Source: an uncultured Phycisphaerales bacterium
GTDB lineage: Bacteria; Planctomycetota; Phycisphaerae; Phycisphaerales; SM1A02
Assembly (NCBI GenBank): GCA_946886375.1
Contig: CAMPIL010000224.1
Span: forward strand, 1 to 6,298
Direction of reading: 5' to 3'
DNA length: 6,298 bases
The notes beneath the pieces were generated by a model. That model was not told where the DNA came from, made no database searches, and saw only the letters and a list, made by a program, of their open reading frames with translations. Shown here one piece after another: positions 5,514-6,298 of this stretch (position 1 is its first letter; every line of letters starts with the position of its first letter). The position numbers and the translations under genes are program-made.

Positions 5514-6298
5514 TCAGTCCGGATAGAGCGCCGCGCAGGATTCCAACCGTGCGCTGTCGCCATCGTGCACGGCAAACTTGCTGCCGGGGCGGAACGACGC
5601 GCTGCCGTAGGAACCGTCTTTTTTCAATGCGTAGAGAATGACATTGAAATTCGGCCGGCCGCGATCATTCAGCAGGTATTTCTGTTTGGTGTGATCGGCG
5701 ATCCATTGCAGGACTTTCAGGCACGATTCGGTGGGGGACAGGCCGTTGGCCATGTGCTGCACCACTTGAAACGAACCGCAGGCGTGAATGACCGCCTCGC
5801 CGCGGCCAGTCGCACCGGCTGAGCCGACCTGGTTGTCGCAGAACATTCCCGCGCCGACGATCGGCGAATCGCCGACGCGCCCGGGAATCTTCCAACTCAA
5901 TCCGCTGGTTGAGGTGCACGCGCTGAGATCGCCATGCGCATCCACCGCCGAGCAGTGAATCGTGCCGGTGGTGTACGGGATGTTGACCTGTTTGGCGCGG
6001 GATTGTTTGCCATCGATGTTGTTGCCGGGGATTTGCTGATCGTCGTTGAGCCAGTCGTCATCGGGATTGAGATTGGCCTTCCACTTCAGCCATGCTTCAC
6101 GGGCCTTGTCGGTGAGAAGATTTTCTTCAGTGAAACCCATCGCCTTGGCGAACCTGAGCGCGCCTTCGCCCACGAGCAGCACGTGATCGGTCTTGCGGAG
6201 CACTTGCAGCGCGACGGATGAGGGATTCTTGATGTTGCGCAGTCCCGCCACTGCGCCCGCCTTGTGGGATGGTCCGTGCAAGCACGATGAATCCAGTT
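5514..6298 (-). CDS. glycosylasparaginase / type 2 asparaginase-like Ntn-hydrolase, 5' end outside window
   Basis: The frame stays open to the window edge and contains conserved sequence up to it, so the start codon is missing and at least 260 C-terminal residues are shown. Residues are counted from codon 6279-6281, which is TTG and not a real start. Family members cleave the N-acetylglucosamine-asparagine bond, asparagine or isoaspartyl peptides, after self-cleavage frees an N-terminal threonine. The predicted nucleophile is Thr107 (codon 5961-5963) in TGTIHCSAVD. Supporting motifs are LVGEGALRFA (36-45) before the cleavage site and, after it, CTSTSG (122-127), GRVGDSPIVGAGMFCDNQVG (134-153), ATGRGE (157-162) and FAVHD (236-240). 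The wording of the beta-chain blocks is closest to the Flavobacterium glycosylasparaginase as I remember it, but the residue before the nucleophile is Gly, as in plant-type asparaginases, not Asp. The stop is 16 bases before the CstA-family gene, which suggests cotranscription. A signal peptide cannot be judged because the N terminus is absent. Confidence 0.9.
   Translation of the reverse strand, partial: LDSSCLHGPSHKAGAVAGLRNIKNPSSVALQVLRKTDHVLLVGEGALRFAKAMGFTEENLLTDKAREAWLKWKANLNPDDDWLNDDQQIPGNNIDGKQSRAKQVNIPYTTGTIHCSAVDAHGDLSACTSTSGLSWKIPGRVGDSPIVGAGMFCDNQVGSAGATGRGEAVIHACGSFQVVQHMANGLSPTESCLKVLQWIADHTKQKYLLNDRGRPNFNVILYALKKDGSYGSASFRPGSKFAVHDGDSARLESCAALYPD

Noticed and set aside
5498..5575. 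Upstream extension of the CstA frame to a TTG at 5575
   Set aside because: It would overlap the hydrolase gene by about 60 bases; the ATG at 5497 has a ribosome site and starts just before the first membrane helix.

Overview
This GC-rich window reads as chromosomal DNA from a Gram-negative-type bacterium. It holds six protein genes and no RNA genes, transposases, CRISPR arrays or phage genes that I can see. The phylum cannot be fixed from the sequence. A short CstA, a bacterial glycosylasparaginase-like enzyme and sparse Shine-Dalgarno sites would suit a Planctomycetota/Verrucomicrobiota-type or similar environmental genome, but that is only a weak inference.

Left part, + strand (1-1409): a cold-shock-domain gene (241-444) lies behind a good sigma70-type promoter (108-135) and a leader of about 100 nt, and ends in a near-perfect intrinsic terminator (483-520). 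It is followed by a small voltage-gated-type ion channel (up to 1409) with a very regular arginine S4 helix and a non-canonical pore motif. The channel gene converges on the minus-strand block with only 31 bases between the stop codons.

Right part, - strand, read from 6298 down to 1441: a glycosylasparaginase / type 2 asparaginase-like Ntn-hydrolase, cut by the window edge, is followed after 16 nt by a CstA-family membrane transporter. After a 173-nt gap that may carry its own promoter and an inverted repeat comes a DegT/DnrJ/EryC1/StrS PLP aminotransferase. Its downstream partner, a PlsC-type acyltransferase, starts within its stop codon (ATGA overlap).

The genes suggest two functional pairs. 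The first joins hydrolysis of an asparagine-linked or isoaspartyl substrate to uptake of a small organic acid or peptide by CstA. The second joins transamination of a keto-sugar or cyclitol to acylation of a membrane or cell-surface product. Both links are inferred from gene order and from family knowledge. No defence system or clearly new machinery is visible. The points most worth a second look are the pore and S4 of the channel, the aminotransferase-acyltransferase overlap, the Gly-Thr cleavage junction in the glycosylasparaginase-like enzyme, and the structured cold-shock leader.
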